Source: Flavobacterium sp.
GTDB taxonomy: Bacteria; Bacteroidota; Bacteroidia; Flavobacteriales; Flavobacteriaceae
Length of the DNA: 64,000 nucleotides
NCBI GenBank assembly: GCA_015665265.1
Contig: JADFAM010000043.1
Span: 29,627 to 93,626 of the forward strand
Direction of reading: 5' to 3'
Shown: positions 62,697 to 64,000 of the stretch, one piece after another
Numbering within the stretch: the first letter of the stretch is position 1
Layout: each line of letters begins with the position of its first letter
Translations under genes and position numbers: made by a program
The notes under the pieces: model-generated
Databases searched by the model: none
Told to the model about the DNA's origin: nothing
What the model saw: only the letters and a program-made list of their open reading frames with translations

Positions 62697-64000
62697 ATGC
62701 TACAGAAATTTAAACAACATCTTCATCAAAACTTTCCTTTTTTAGAGGACAGCAAACTACTTATTGCTATTTCTGGAGGAATAGATAGTGTTGTACTGGC
62801 TCATTTATGCAGTCAATTAAACCTAAACTTTTCTTTATGCCATTGTAACTTTAACTTGCGCGGCCAAGAAAGTGATGATGATGAAGCCTTTGTAACATCT
62901 TTGGCAGAATCACTTAAAACTCCTGTGTATACAACTTCTTTTGAAACAGAAAAATATGCTAAAAAAAACAAGGTTTCTATTCAAGTGGCTGCAAGAGATT
63001 TACGCTATACTTGGTTTTATGAACTCCTTGGCACAAAAGGGTATAACTATGTGTTAACTGCGCACAATACCAATGATAATTTAGAAACTTTTATTATAAA
63101 CTTAACTAGAGGAAGTGGTTTAGAGGGGTTTACAGGGATTCCTCCTGTAAATCAAAAATCTGTGAGGCCATTATTGGCTTTTTCTAGAGATGACATCACC
63201 TTATTTGCCATTAAAAATGGCATTGTTTGGAGAGAAGACAGATCAAATGCTAGCATAAAATATGTTAGAAATAAAGTACGTCACAAAGTAATTCCTATTT
63301 TAAAAGAATTAAATCCACATGTGTTAGAAAGTTTTCAAAACACCATAGAATATTTAAATGAAAGTCAGTCCATTATAAATGACGCTGTAAAAAATATTTC
63401 TGCCAACGTTGTTTCTTACGAAAATGATGTACTTAAAATAAGTTGTAAAGAAATCGATAAGCTTTCAAACAAGAAAGCGTATCTATATCAACTTCTGCAA
63501 GCATATGGATTTACTGCATGGAATGACATTGTTGATTTAATTTCTGCGCAACCAGGCAAACAAGTATTTTCTAATACACATAGGTTATTAAAAGACAGGA
63601 ATTTTCTAATACTAACAACCATCAATAAAAGTCAATCTATAAAAGGCCCCATTCTGATAGACCAGAAAGTATCAGAAATTACAAATCCAATTAAGCTTAC
63701 CATTCAAAACACAGATGATTACACGTCTAAAAACAAGGAGCAAATAATTATTGATAAGGATTTGGTGAATTATCCGTTATCTCTAAAAAAATGGCATCAT
63801 GGAGATGCCATGTATCCCACTGGAATGATAGGTAGTAAGAAAATAAGTCAACTTTTTAAAGACAATAAATTATCTTTGCTCGACAAAGAAAAAATTTGGA
63901 TCCTTGCAGATGCAAAAGACCATATTATTTGGGTAATTGGGCTCAGACAAGATCGACGATATCTTGCAAACAAAACAAGTAAAAATCGATTGAAAATATC
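62697..64000 (+). CDS. tilS: tRNA(Ile)-lysidine synthase, truncated at window end
   Basis: My translation from ATG 62697: MLQKFKQHLHQNFPFLEDSKLLIAISGGIDSVVLAHLC..., with PP-loop SGGIDS; open through 64000. Confidence 0.93.
   Translation, partial: MLQKFKQHLHQNFPFLEDSKLLIAISGGIDSVVLAHLCSQLNLNFSLCHCNFNLRGQESDDDEAFVTSLAESLKTPVYTTSFETEKYAKKNKVSIQVAARDLRYTWFYELLGTKGYNYVLTAHNTNDNLETFIINLTRGSGLEGFTGIPPVNQKSVRPLLAFSRDDITLFAIKNGIVWREDRSNASIKYVRNKVRHKVIPILKELNPHVLESFQNTIEYLNESQSIINDAVKNISANVVSYENDVLKISCKEIDKLSNKKAYLYQLLQAYGFTAWNDIVDLISAQPGKQVFSNTHRLLKDRNFLILTTINKSQSIKGPILIDQKVSEITNPIKLTIQNTDDYTSKNKEQIIIDKDLVNYPLSLKKWHHGDAMYPTGMIGSKKISQLFKDNKLSLLDKEKIWILADAKDHIIWVIGLRQDRRYLANKTSKNRLKI

Noticed and set aside
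1-64000. CRISPR arrays, transposons, prophage or defence islands
   Set aside because: No spaced repeats, transposase/integrase, phage or defence-type proteins in the ORFs; the window reads as stable core chromosome.

Overview
The window is a low-GC, gene-dense chromosomal segment from a marine-type Flavobacteriaceae (Bacteroidota). This call rests on TAnnTTTG -7 promoter boxes, protein style and gene order. Its core is a complete minus-strand dcw cell-wall/division cluster: mraZ-rsmH-ftsL-like-ftsI-murE-mraY-murD-ftsW-murG-murC-ftsQ-ftsA-ftsZ. The rest is mostly housekeeping (lysS, rsmG, engB, fabD, queA, rlmN, aroA, polyprenyl synthetase, pabB-like, tilS). Two accessory-type blocks stand out. 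One is an arsenosugar-type operon (DUF547, peroxidase-like, ArsS radical SAM, DUF2064-type transferase, purine nucleoside phosphorylase, ArsM). The other, directly after it, is a lipid/glycan/redox block (sterol-desaturase-like, TIM-barrel GH, FAD oxidoreductase plus membrane polyferredoxin, two GT2s and a polytopic mannosyltransferase-like protein). The best non-annotated signal is a promoter- and terminator-bounded structured region at about 1217-1333 on the minus strand, a candidate small RNA. No CRISPR arrays, transposases, intact tRNAs or rRNAs, or prophage genes were seen. All product calls are by recognition of the provided translations; no database searches were run.
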